A stretch of 12,414 nt of DNA, taken from contig CAJUBQ010000121.1 in NCBI GenBank assembly GCA_910584595.1, forward strand, positions 1 through 12,414, written 5' to 3'. This stretch comes from an uncultured Eubacterium sp. (lineage in GTDB: Bacteria > Bacillota > Clostridia > Lachnospirales > Lachnospiraceae). The translations under genes and the position numbers were made by a program. This document shows, in pieces, positions 6,241 through 12,188 of this stretch (position 1 is its first letter; each line of letters opens with the position of its first letter). The notes under the pieces were generated by a model. The model saw only the letters and a program-made list of their open reading frames with translations, was not told where the DNA came from and made no database searches.

Positions 6241-6370
6241 TACTTTCCATGAAAGCGTAAAGGCATCTATTGGCAGCCAGCATTATTTCAGACTGGTCTT
6301 TCATACTTCTGACAATCATCCGGGAATCTGTACTATAACGGGCGCTTATTTCTTCATATACTTTTTTCAC
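6230..6370 (-). CDS. Possible 46-residue hypothetical protein (GTG start)
   Basis: A GTG at 6370-6368 lies eight bases after a strong GGGGAGG and opens a 46-codon frame rich in charged residues. The product starts MKKVYEEISARYSTDSRM, continues into a helix-like stretch and ends ANRCLYAFMESKEL. The last residues come from the right arm of the 57-bp inverted repeat. I do not recognise a family. The good start signals argue for a real small gene; the short length and its place among gene remnants argue for a fragment of a longer ORF. Confidence 0.35.
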   Translation of the reverse strand: MKKVYEEISARYSTDSRMIVRSMKDQSEIMLAANRCLYAFMESKEL

Positions 6371-6430
6371 CCAAACAGCCTCCCCGCTTTTTTATTAAAA
6401 CGGCAATCTGCTCCACATCAGATACAATAT

Positions 6431-6605
6431 GCATGGAAAGCAAAGTACGCCAGGCTGACCGCTGATAGGAAAACACTCCATCAGCGGTATCTTGCATTCA
6501 AAGAAGAAGTGAAAGAATCAAAGAAAATCAGAAAGGTCGTTTACAGTATCTTGCGGCAAGAACAGAGAGAAACAGCCACGCAGGGCGCAGGATATGGAAC
6601 GATAA
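6431..6605 (+). pseudogene. 3' remnant of an integrative-element relaxase, with a terminal frameshift
   Basis: An open plus-strand frame from about 6431 reads AWKAKYARLTADRKTLHQRY, then LAFKEEVKESKKIRKVVYSI and LRQEQRE. This is the coiled, charged tail I associate with relaxase/mobilization nucleases of clostridial integrative conjugative elements. After 6571 the expected ending appears only in the next frame, as PRRAQDMER and a stop (6603-6605). In the original frame the ORF runs on to a TAG at 6623-6625. One extra base (or two missing) near 6572 explains this. No catalytic N-terminal part is present, so it is a truncated leftover. Family recognition is from memory and needs a database search. 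Confidence 0.5.
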
Positions 6606-6613
6606 CAAACGAA

Positions 6614-6644
6614 GCGGCGGGATAGTCAGCGCCTGCCCCGCCGC
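6614..6644. repeat. GC-rich inverted repeat downstream of the relaxase remnant
   Basis: GCGGCGGG (6614-6621) and CCCGCCGC (6637-6644) form a perfect 8-bp stem with a 15-base loop in otherwise AT-rich DNA. It follows the relaxase tail as a terminator might, but only a weak CTGTTTGG follows on the plus strand. It is probably carried over with the element remnant. Confidence 0.45.
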
Positions 6645-6680
6645 CCCTGTTTGGAGTTTAGAATTTGCACAATCATTGAG

Positions 6681-7115
6681 TTAATCCATTCTTTTCCAGC
6701 AAAAAAAGCCTTCTGATAATGCTATTTTTTCTGTTATCTCTTTCATGCTTTCTGATAAGTTGTAAACAGAGAAATTCAGACAGTCCCATTCAAAAACTAA
6801 TAACACATCTTCGTCTGAAAACAGAATATTTAGTGTTCCGGAATGATTTTCCATAATCTCACTAATGGCATTTTCTATATCTGCCGGTTTCGGATTATCA
6901 TTCCACCCGTTCCACAAAATAGAAACACGATAATAGCACATCAATTTTAATATCATGTTGACATACTTATTTTTCATTTCATGACGTTTTTCGTTGTTCA
7001 GCAAGTAGTATTCAACATCAAAAAAATGCCCATTGTTATTTTTAGGAACTCTTTGCGGCAGAAAATCAATCACATAATACGGTTTTTCAAGTAATTCATC
7101 AATTTTTTTGAACAT
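6681..7115 (-). CDS. Hypothetical protein, 144 residues, immunity-protein-like character
   Basis: The frame begins MFKKIDELLEKPYYVIDFLP and ends SEGFFCWKRMD. It is acidic and rich in aromatic residues, with no signal peptide or membrane helix, so a small cytoplasmic globular protein is likely. Size, composition and an ending like FFCWKR recall immunity proteins of polymorphic toxin systems, but I see no named family motif. The ribosome binding site is weak (GGGAG about 12 bases before the ATG at 7115). No toxin gene lies next to it; the 5' neighbour is only a small ORF in intergenic DNA. It may be an orphan immunity gene left by rearrangement. Function is unknown. Confidence 0.65.
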   Translation of the reverse strand: MFKKIDELLEKPYYVIDFLPQRVPKNNNGHFFDVEYYLLNNEKRHEMKNKYVNMILKLMCYYRVSILWNGWNDNPKPADIENAISEIMENHSGTLNILFSDEDVLLVFEWDCLNFSVYNLSESMKEITEKIALSEGFFCWKRMD

Positions 7116-7245
7116 ATTTTCCGTTTATCTCCCATGCTTTAATGTTTATGGCTACGTTTTCCAGCTCAATATATGGCAGTCTGTCCATCTGCACCGCCGA
7201 TACTATTAGCAGATATTTACCTATGGTTTTATGATAACATTTCAT
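7099..7245 (-). other. Weak 48-codon ORF overlapping the start of the 144-residue gene
   Basis: An ATG at 7245-7243 opens 48 codons, ending inside the next gene in a different frame. Its C-terminal half (MDRLPYIELENVAINIKAWE, then INGKYVQKN) looks protein-like, which would suit the tail of a lost upstream gene. There is no good ribosome binding site. I see no other gene between 7246 and 7491 beyond the promoter at 7415-7443 and a short GC-rich repeat near 7288-7303. Confidence 0.25.
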
Positions 7246-7414
7246 TCATCAAAATAAAATAGATTTCTCTGCTCTTTTTAAGGGTCAAAGCGCCCGCCGG
7301 GCTATTTGTTGTCCTTACAGTCGCCATCAAACGATTTTTATCCCTGCGATATTTTAAATAAGGGTAACCAGGTACGGAATTGATGTAAAACCATACAGAT
7401 CCATGCATAACAGG

Positions 7415-7443
7415 ATGACATCTAACGGTTTATATGATAAAAT
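7415..7443 (+). promoter_or_regulatory. Putative promoter of the phosphatase-HAD pair
   Basis: ATGACA (7415-7420) and TAAAAT (7438-7443) are each one base from consensus and 17 bases apart, with a TG one base before the -10 box (extended -10). The -10 ends 48 bases before the phosphatase ATG. Confidence 0.55.
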
Positions 7444-7491
7444 AATTATTGTTCAGAAAAAGATAAATTGTCAGATGTGGAGGATATTCAT

Positions 7492-8055
7492 ATGAGTTCT
7501 TTATTGCAATCGACAAGAAACACACGCATATTACCTACGGGTACAATGAAATATATCCGGAGTGATTTTCCTGAGAATCTGACCGGGCAGGAAATTCGCT
7601 GGCTGTTGGACAATAATGTGACGACTATTGTAGATTTGCGTTCAAATGAAGAAGCTGCTAAGAAACCATTCTGTCTTAAAGGAAAAAAAGAGTTTCATTA
7701 TTTTCATTTTCCGGTTACGGGCGGCGGCGATACACCGAAGTCACTTGAACATTTATATGAAGTATATCGACAGATGATGGATGAAAAAATGGAAAAAATT
7801 ATCCATACGATTATGAATGCAGAATCAAACGTAATGTATTTTTGCACTGCAGGTAAAGACCGTACTGGTGTAGTGTCAGCAATTATCTTGAAAAGGCTTG
7901 GATTTAGTAACGAAATAATTATAGATGATTATATGGAGTCTAAAAATAATTTGATGGATATGCTTACAGCATATGTGCATAGTCATCCTGAAGTGGATAT
8001 TGAAATTATTATTCCTCATAAGGAAAATATGGAACAGCTTTTAAAGCAGTTATAA
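7492..8055 (+). CDS. Tyrosine-protein phosphatase (Y_phosphatase3-type, CX5R)
   Basis: This 187-residue cytoplasmic protein carries the phosphatase loop FCTAGKDRTG, with nucleophile C118 and R124. Also present are the early segment SRNTRILPTG-like (STRNTRILPTGT), VDLRS with D48, and the family-typical FHFPV near 72-75. The His that usually precedes the catalytic Cys is Phe here. In this family the substrates are phosphotyrosine proteins or phospholipid/inositol phosphates. The ATG at 7492 has GGAGG eight bases upstream; an in-frame TTG at 7468 would lie upstream of that site and is unlikely. A HAD-like gene follows after 65 bases on the same strand, with no terminator between them, so the two may be co-transcribed. 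Confidence 0.85.
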   Translation: MSSLLQSTRNTRILPTGTMKYIRSDFPENLTGQEIRWLLDNNVTTIVDLRSNEEAAKKPFCLKGKKEFHYFHFPVTGGGDTPKSLEHLYEVYRQMMDEKMEKIIHTIMNAESNVMYFCTAGKDRTGVVSAIILKRLGFSNEIIIDDYMESKNNLMDMLTAYVHSHPEVDIEIIIPHKENMEQLLKQL

Positions 8056-8120
8056 CACTCCGTTTATTTAGAGAATACAGCAGGATAGTAAATCGAAAAC
8101 GATACAGAGCGAGGAGTTCA

Positions 8121-8819
8121 ATGATGATTAAAGCTATTGTGTTTGATATTGGACAGACACTGGTCGAGTATAAAATGCCTTTAAACTGGTCTAAACTTTA
8201 TAGACCTGCATTTGCAAGTGTCGCTGATGCGTGTGGATATACTTTTCTGGATAGTCAGTATCAATACGCAAGTCAGGTGTTGACTAAATATAATGCAAGG
8301 ATAAATCCACGAGAGAATGAGATTTCATCTAACCAGATTTTCGGTGAAATTATAAGAGGTATGGATATACCGGCGGAAGATATTGAGAAGGTGAAGTTCC
8401 ATTTTTACTCTTACTTCAAAAGAGATGCCCATGTATATCCGGAAGTTGGGGAAACGCTGAAAAGGCTGTCTGAAAAGGGAATATTATTAGGAACTTTATC
8501 TGATGTCGCATATGGTATGGATAATGTATATGCTATGGAGGATATCAGCGAAATTATAAAGTATATTGATTATCCGTTGACTTCCAATGATACCGGTTTC
8601 CGGAAACCCTGTGGGGAGGGATTAAAGATTTTATCAGATAAAATGCAGATTGACATTAAAGAAATGGCTTTTGTCGGTGATGAAGAAAAAGATATCATGT
8701 GTGCGGTCAATGCAGGCGTGTATTCAATCCTGATAAACAGAAGCGGGAGCATTAAAAATTATGGACAAAATAAGGAGATAAGCTCATTAGGCGAATTGTT
8801 AAATATATTGGACGGATAA
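8121..8819 (+). CDS. HAD-superfamily hydrolase
   Basis: This 232-residue protein has motif I FDIGQTLVEY with nucleophile D9, an alpha-helical cap (about 17-105), motif II TLSD (125-128), motif III Lys in FRKPCGEG (K162) and motif IV FVGDEEKD (D187, D191). The second Asp of the common DxD motif is Gly11. In HAD phosphatases that residue is the general acid/base, so phosphatase activity may be reduced or of a different kind. The start is either ATG 8121 or ATG 8124; GAGGAG lies four or seven bases upstream, and 8124 has the better spacing. It follows the tyrosine phosphatase gene and is probably transcribed with it. Substrate unknown; a sugar or nucleotide phosphate is the common guess for the family. 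Confidence 0.85.
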   Translation: MMIKAIVFDIGQTLVEYKMPLNWSKLYRPAFASVADACGYTFLDSQYQYASQVLTKYNARINPRENEISSNQIFGEIIRGMDIPAEDIEKVKFHFYSYFKRDAHVYPEVGETLKRLSEKGILLGTLSDVAYGMDNVYAMEDISEIIKYIDYPLTSNDTGFRKPCGEGLKILSDKMQIDIKEMAFVGDEEKDIMCAVNAGVYSILINRSGSIKNYGQNKEISSLGELLNILDG

Positions 8820-8823
8820 AAAT

Positions 8824-8979
8824 TTGAATGTATACTTACGCCCCGACTATTACTCCAAAAAGGAAAACAAGGTCAGAGCCTTAAGTTCCAACCTGATAGT
8901 TGAAGTTGAAAACGAGGGAAAATCCGATTTTGAGATATTATGTGTGTTTATATTAGACAGGTGCGTTTTGCGGTTTTAA
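8824..8979 (+). pseudogene. Unidentified gene fragment
   Basis: Directly after the HAD gene a 51-codon frame reads NVYLRPDYYSKKENKVRALS and SNLIVEVENEGKSDFEILCV before a stop at 8977. The codon use and the balanced, charged sequence look like real coding DNA, but there is no ribosome binding site and no ATG. It is probably the inner part of a lost gene. I do not recognise the family. From here to 9020 nothing else is visible. Confidence 0.35.
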
Positions 8980-9020
8980 ATGTCTGAAAAATATTTATTA
9001 TTTCAATTTTGGTATTAATT

Positions 9021-9043
9021 TTATACACAGTATCGTGTATAAT
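9021..9043 (+). promoter_or_regulatory. Promoter -10 with overlapping 8-bp-arm palindrome (operator)
   Basis: TTATACAC-AGTATC-GTGTATAA (9021-9042) is a perfect inverted repeat whose right arm overlaps a consensus -10 TATAAT (9038-9043). The -35 is weak. A small GTCTT/AAGAC hairpin follows at 9044-9057, then GAGGTG and the ATG at 9074. Position over the -10 fits repression by a dimeric DNA-binding protein, perhaps the adjacent helix-turn-helix product. Confidence 0.5.
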
Positions 9044-9073
9044 GTCTTTAATAAGACTAACGAGGTGAGAAAA

Positions 9074-9202
9074 ATGTTGATTTCATTATCTGAATATGCT
9101 GCTAAATACAACAAAAGCAGTGATACTTTACGGCGTATGGCAGAAAATGGCATGCTGAAAACTGCGCAAAAAATAGGCAGAAATTGGGTTGTTGATTGCT
9201 GA
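9074..9202 (+). CDS. Small helix-turn-helix protein (MerR/excisionase-like), 42 residues, possibly truncated
   Basis: The ATG at 9074 lies six bases after GAGGTG. The product MLISLSEYAAKYNKSSDTLR, then RMAENGMLKTAQKIGRNWVV, DC, has the pattern of the MerR/Xis-type winged helix-turn-helix: a scaffold helix with S-x-x-x-A-x-x-Y, a recognition helix DTLRRMAENG, and the wing KIGRNWVV. Family members usually run some 15-25 residues further, so the gene was probably cut where methyltransferase sequence begins (near 9195). A palindrome over its promoter suggests autoregulation, possibly of a former restriction-modification locus. Confidence 0.65.
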   Translation: MLISLSEYAAKYNKSSDTLRRMAENGMLKTAQKIGRNWVVDC

Positions 9203-9428
9203 TAGACCTGGCTATACCATTCGCGCTGAATGCCACGGCAATATTCAATTTCACTATTCTTTACCGCGACGAATTTCAATGCGTGAAGCTACGCGTATTC
9301 AATCATTCCCCGATACTTTTATATTCCCTTGCGGATTGAGAGAAATCGAACGACAAATAGGAAATGCTGTACCACCCGTTTTTGCGTTGTATATAGCTAA
9401 TTCTGTAAAATCTGTAATAAAAGGGTAG
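9189..9428 (+). pseudogene. C-terminal remnant of DNA cytosine-5 methyltransferase
   Basis: The frame contains RPGYTIRAECHGNIQFHY, then the motif IX region RRISMREATRIQSFPDTF and motif X QIGNAVPPVFALYIA. These are the last quarter of a C5 cytosine methyltransferase. The SAM site, the catalytic PC motif and most of the target-recognition region are absent. There is no start codon with a ribosome binding site of its own; the frame begins inside the end of the helix-turn-helix ORF. An internal deletion that joined the two genes is the simplest explanation. A full-length enzyme would be about 300-400 residues. It cannot be catalytic. Confidence 0.85.
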
Positions 9429-9432
9429 ACTT

Positions 9433-9642
9433 ATGACCAAAAATGCATTTGAAAACATTTTAGATAAATGTTGTGAACAACTTACAAGCGAAGCACAAGC
9501 AAATACTTTTAAGACTTCTGCTCAATTTGAAAACAATGAAATAGACAATCAAATTTTGAGAGTAACCATAAAAAACGGTTACTCTTTTTCTTTGAGAGAA
9601 AATCGAGAAAGCAAAGAACTCACAGCTTGCAAAGGAAATTGA
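9433..9642 (+). pseudogene. Truncated ORF after the methyltransferase; possible restriction enzyme N-terminus
   Basis: An ATG four bases after the methyltransferase stop opens MTKNAFENILDKCCEQLTSE, followed by AQANTFKTSAQFENNEIDNQ and ILRVTIKNGYSFSLRENRE. The tail after about 9595 is out-of-frame MobL sequence, so only about 55 residues are original. Placement tight behind a C5 methyltransferase suggests the cognate restriction endonuclease, but no nuclease motif is visible; that role is inferred from position alone. No strong ribosome binding site is seen. Confidence 0.45.
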
Positions 9643-9768
9643 AATCACTATCCCGAAAGAATTATCAACTGAACAGCAAATGGAACTTGTGCGGCAGTAT
9701 GTAAAAGACCATTTTGTATCTGCCGGAATGTGCGCTGATTTTGCCATTCACGATAAAGAACTTTAAAG
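9603..9768 (+). pseudogene. Internal fragment of a MobA/MobL-family relaxase
   Basis: In the frame one base off the preceding ORF, about 50 codons read EKAKNSQLAKEIEITIPKEL, STEQQMELVRQYVKDHFVSA and GMCADFAIHDKEL before a stop. The segments AKEIEI-x-P-KEL and GMCAD-x-AIHDK are landmarks of MobA/MobL relaxases, where the next residues are normally the metal-binding GNPHAH stretch; here the frame ends instead. Both the N-terminal part and the catalytic histidines are missing. It is a scar of a mobilisable plasmid or element fused to the preceding truncated ORF. Confidence 0.75.
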
Positions 9769-9844
9769 AAAAATCTTTATGAAATCTTCAAAAATAGCAG
9801 TTATCCTTTTCTCATAATCAAAACAAAGGAAGGACCGTACAAAT

Positions 9845-10546
9845 ATGGAAATGATTTTGAAAACAACAAACCTCTGCAAATCTTTCAGCGGGCAGACGGC
9901 TGTAAACAACATATCGCTGAACATTGAAAGAAATTCCGTCTATGGACTATTGGGGCCGAACGGAGCCGGAAAATCCACAACGCTTAAAATGATTACAGGC
10001 ATTTTAAAGCCGACTTCCGGAATCATTGAATTTAACGGTCACGCATGGAAACGCAGCGACTTAAACCATATCGGGGCATTGATTGAAATGCCGCCGCTTT
10101 ATGAAAATCTGACCGCCTATGAAAATCTGAAAGTAAGGACTACTATTTTAGGATTGACAGATAAGCGGATTAGCGAAGCTCTGCAAATCGTCCGACTGAC
10201 GGAAACAGGCAGGAAAAGAGCCGGACAGTTTTCTCTCGGGATGAAACAGCGTCTTGGGATTGCGATTGCATTACTGAACAATCCGCAGCTGCTCATACTT
10301 GATGAACCAGCCAACGGGCTTGATCCGGTTGGGATGGAAGAACTTAGAGAGCTTATCCGTTCTTTTCCGGCAAAAGGCATTTCGGTTATTCTGTCCAGTC
10401 ACATTCTATCCGAAGTACAGCAGATAGCTGACCATATTGGTATTATTGCGGGCGGTGTTCTGGGTTATGAGGGGAAACTGAACGCAAACGAGAATTTGGA
10501 ACAACTTTTTATGGACGTTGTTAAAAACAACCACAGGGAGGGTTAA
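9845..10546 (+). CDS. lanF: Lantibiotic-immunity-type ABC transporter ATP-binding protein
   Basis: This 233-residue ATPase is of the BcrA/NukF/MutF group. Walker A is GPNGAGKST (37-45). E81 in IGALIEMPPLY stands where other ABC ATPases have the Q-loop Gln, the 'E-loop' known for LanF proteins. The signature is SLGMKQ (130-135), Walker B LLILDE (149-154), and the switch His is H186. The ATG at 9845 follows GGAAGGA by about ten bases. The next gene starts three bases after its stop. LanF with LanE and LanG expels lantibiotics or similar peptides from the membrane of producer or resistant cells. No lantibiotic structural gene is in the window, so this is likely a resistance rather than a producer locus. 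Confidence 0.92.
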   Translation: MEMILKTTNLCKSFSGQTAVNNISLNIERNSVYGLLGPNGAGKSTTLKMITGILKPTSGIIEFNGHAWKRSDLNHIGALIEMPPLYENLTAYENLKVRTTILGLTDKRISEALQIVRLTETGRKRAGQFSLGMKQRLGIAIALLNNPQLLILDEPANGLDPVGMEELRELIRSFPAKGISVILSSHILSEVQQIADHIGIIAGGVLGYEGKLNANENLEQLFMDVVKNNHREG

Positions 10547-10549
10547 GGC

Positions 10550-11281
10550 ATGAACTATTTGAAATCAGAGCATTTAAAATTCAAAAGGACAATATCAAAT
10601 AAATTGATTTTTATCATTCCATCACTTACGGCTATCCTTGCATGGCTTATGGGGGGATTTACCGGTTTCCAGTACATGACCCTTTACTGGTGGTATTCGT
10701 TTTTGCTTCCAGGCGCAATCGCGATTTTTTGTTTACTATCACACCGTAAAGAGGAAAGCACAGGAAAATATTATTCTGTATTTTCTATGCCTATAAGTCT
10801 TTCAAAATTTGAAGTAGCCAAAAGTATAATCCTAATGGAAAAGCTGCTTATCGCAGCATTATTTTTAGCAATGTTAATCTCTATCAGTAATATCATTTCT
10901 CCGGCAACGGCAGTATACTCCGTCTGGCGAAGCATAACAGGCAGTATAGGGATTATCCTTGTATCTATCTGGCAAATTCCATTGTGCCTGTATCTCACAC
11001 GCAAAATGGGTATATTTGTGCCGGTTGTGTTAAATACAATGCTTGGGATAGTTCTATCTACTGCCACTGCATTAGAAAATACAATAGCATGGTGGTTCGT
11101 ACCATATTGTTGGGCGGCAAAACTGGCAGAGCCGCTTATGGGGATCCAATTAAATGGGACTTATCTGGGAAATTGTGGTTTTTCGGTCAATATTCCTATT
11201 TCCATCATATTGTCTATGATTTTATTTGTTGTTTTATCTTTTATTAACGCAAGGGATTTTTCAAGATCGGGGGTAAAATAA
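10550..11281 (+). CDS. lanE: Lantibiotic-immunity ABC permease, LanE/MutE-EpiE type
   Basis: This 243-residue membrane protein starts MNYLKSEHLKFKRTISNKLI, the N-terminus usual for this family. About six hydrophobic segments are visible (roughly 18-36, 45-63, 94-116, 126-150, 155-175, 215-235). GGGAGGG lies seven bases before the ATG. It sits between the ATPase and a second permease of the same length, the standard LanFEG order. The two permeases are expected to form a heterodimeric channel with two LanF subunits. Nothing looks broken. Confidence 0.88.
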   Translation: MNYLKSEHLKFKRTISNKLIFIIPSLTAILAWLMGGFTGFQYMTLYWWYSFLLPGAIAIFCLLSHRKEESTGKYYSVFSMPISLSKFEVAKSIILMEKLLIAALFLAMLISISNIISPATAVYSVWRSITGSIGIILVSIWQIPLCLYLTRKMGIFVPVVLNTMLGIVLSTATALENTIAWWFVPYCWAAKLAEPLMGIQLNGTYLGNCGFSVNIPISIILSMILFVVLSFINARDFSRSGVK

Positions 11282-12013
11282 ATGAGCGTTATTGGCGCAG
11301 TTCATTCTGAATTGGTGAAAGTAAAGCATACGCCATTTGCGGCAATTCATTTTTGTTTGCCAGTTATAGGCGCATTGCTATTTGTTGCTTACTACTCTAT
11401 GTATAGCAATATAGCAGGTGATAAAAAACTCAAACTTATATTGGAGATTACGGCAACTTTTTTCCCTTTACTGATAAGTGTTGTTGTTGGTTTAAATATT
11501 CTGTTGGAAGAAAAGGCCTCCCACTTTCAGATATTACTTGCAGCGCCTAACCGGCCGGGAATTATACTTGCAAAATTAGTTATTTTATATAGTATGGGAA
11601 TATTTGCATTGCTTGGCCTGTTTGCATTCTTTATGTTTGGAATTTATTTTTTTGGGATAGTTGATACAGTACAGCTTGGAATGTTATCGCAGGCAGCCGT
11701 AGGAATGGCGTTTTACAATTTGATTATTTATATCTTTCACTTGTTCCTTAGTTTTAAATTTGGTCTGGGTATCTCTCTGTTTTGTGGCGTATTTGAAAGC
11801 TTGCAGGGTATTCTGTATAGCAATATTGAATTAAACGGCATATGGCGGTATATTCCTTTTGCCTGGTCCATGGACTGGGTAAAAGATATTATGAGCAACA
11901 GGATTTTAACCCATAGGACAGAATGGATATCGATTACTGTATTGACAACAGGCAGCTTATTGCTTGTCTTGACATGGTTTTCTCATTGGGAGGGACGGAA
12001 AAATTATGAGTAA
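11282..12013 (+). CDS. lanG: Lantibiotic-immunity ABC permease, LanG/MutG type
   Basis: This 243-residue protein begins MSVIGAVHSELVKVKHTPFA, the short basic amphipathic start typical of LanG/MutG permeases. About six hydrophobic segments follow (roughly 22-42, 57-77, 97-123, 136-160, 163-180, 215-233). Its ATG follows the LanE stop with no gap (TAAATG), so it is translated by coupling; the upstream GGGGG is only a moderate binding site. Its own last eight bases overlap the start of the small lipoprotein gene. Confidence 0.88.
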   Translation: MSVIGAVHSELVKVKHTPFAAIHFCLPVIGALLFVAYYSMYSNIAGDKKLKLILEITATFFPLLISVVVGLNILLEEKASHFQILLAAPNRPGIILAKLVILYSMGIFALLGLFAFFMFGIYFFGIVDTVQLGMLSQAAVGMAFYNLIIYIFHLFLSFKFGLGISLFCGVFESLQGILYSNIELNGIWRYIPFAWSMDWVKDIMSNRILTHRTEWISITVLTTGSLLLVLTWFSHWEGRKNYE

Positions 12014-12125
12014 ATGTAGAATATTTATGATGTTGCTGTTTCCCTTTGCTTTGTGCGCTTCTCTTGCAGGATGTTCCGTACAGGATAAAATCAAGGTGTA
12101 TTACTATATTGCAAAGCAGAAATGA
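12006..12125 (+). CDS. Tiny lipoprotein of the lantibiotic-immunity operon (39 residues)
   Basis: The ATG at 12006 overlaps the LanG stop by eight bases and follows GGGAGGG by about twelve. The product is a type II signal peptide (MSKCRIFMMLLFPFALCASL, then AGC) with a perfect LAGC lipobox, so C23 would be lipidated, leaving a 17-residue mature peptide, CSVQDKIKVYYYIAKQK, basic and tyrosine-rich (VYYYIAKQK). LanI immunity lipoproteins bind lantibiotics at the membrane surface but are normally larger, so this may be a minimal LanI-like accessory or a small transporter helper. The tail could also be a truncated remnant. The lipobox is seen directly; the role is inferred from the operon. Confidence 0.7.
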   Translation: MSKCRIFMMLLFPFALCASLAGCSVQDKIKVYYYIAKQK

Positions 12126-12133
12126 CCGCTTTT

Positions 12134-12158
12134 CCGCCCTTGCGGACTATGCTATAAT
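12134..12158 (+). promoter_or_regulatory. Extended -10 promoter of the response regulator gene
   Basis: TGCTATAAT (12150-12158) is a perfect extended -10 element, 30 bases before the regulator ATG. A -35 is poor (TTTCCG-like near 12131), as is allowed for extended -10 promoters. A small CCGC-CCTT-GCGG hairpin (12134-12145) lies just upstream, without a T-run. The regulator can therefore be made independently of the lanFEG transcript. Confidence 0.6.
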
Positions 12159-12188
12159 ACGAAAAGAGCAACGAAAGGAGGCGACACT

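Noticed and set aside
8998..9279. 93-codon minus-strand frame across the helix-turn-helix gene
   Set aside because: It is antisense to a promoter, palindrome and ORF with good signals, and shows no domain.
12134..12145. Terminator after the small lipoprotein gene
   Set aside because: The stem is only four pairs and no T-run follows; it more likely belongs to the regulator promoter region.
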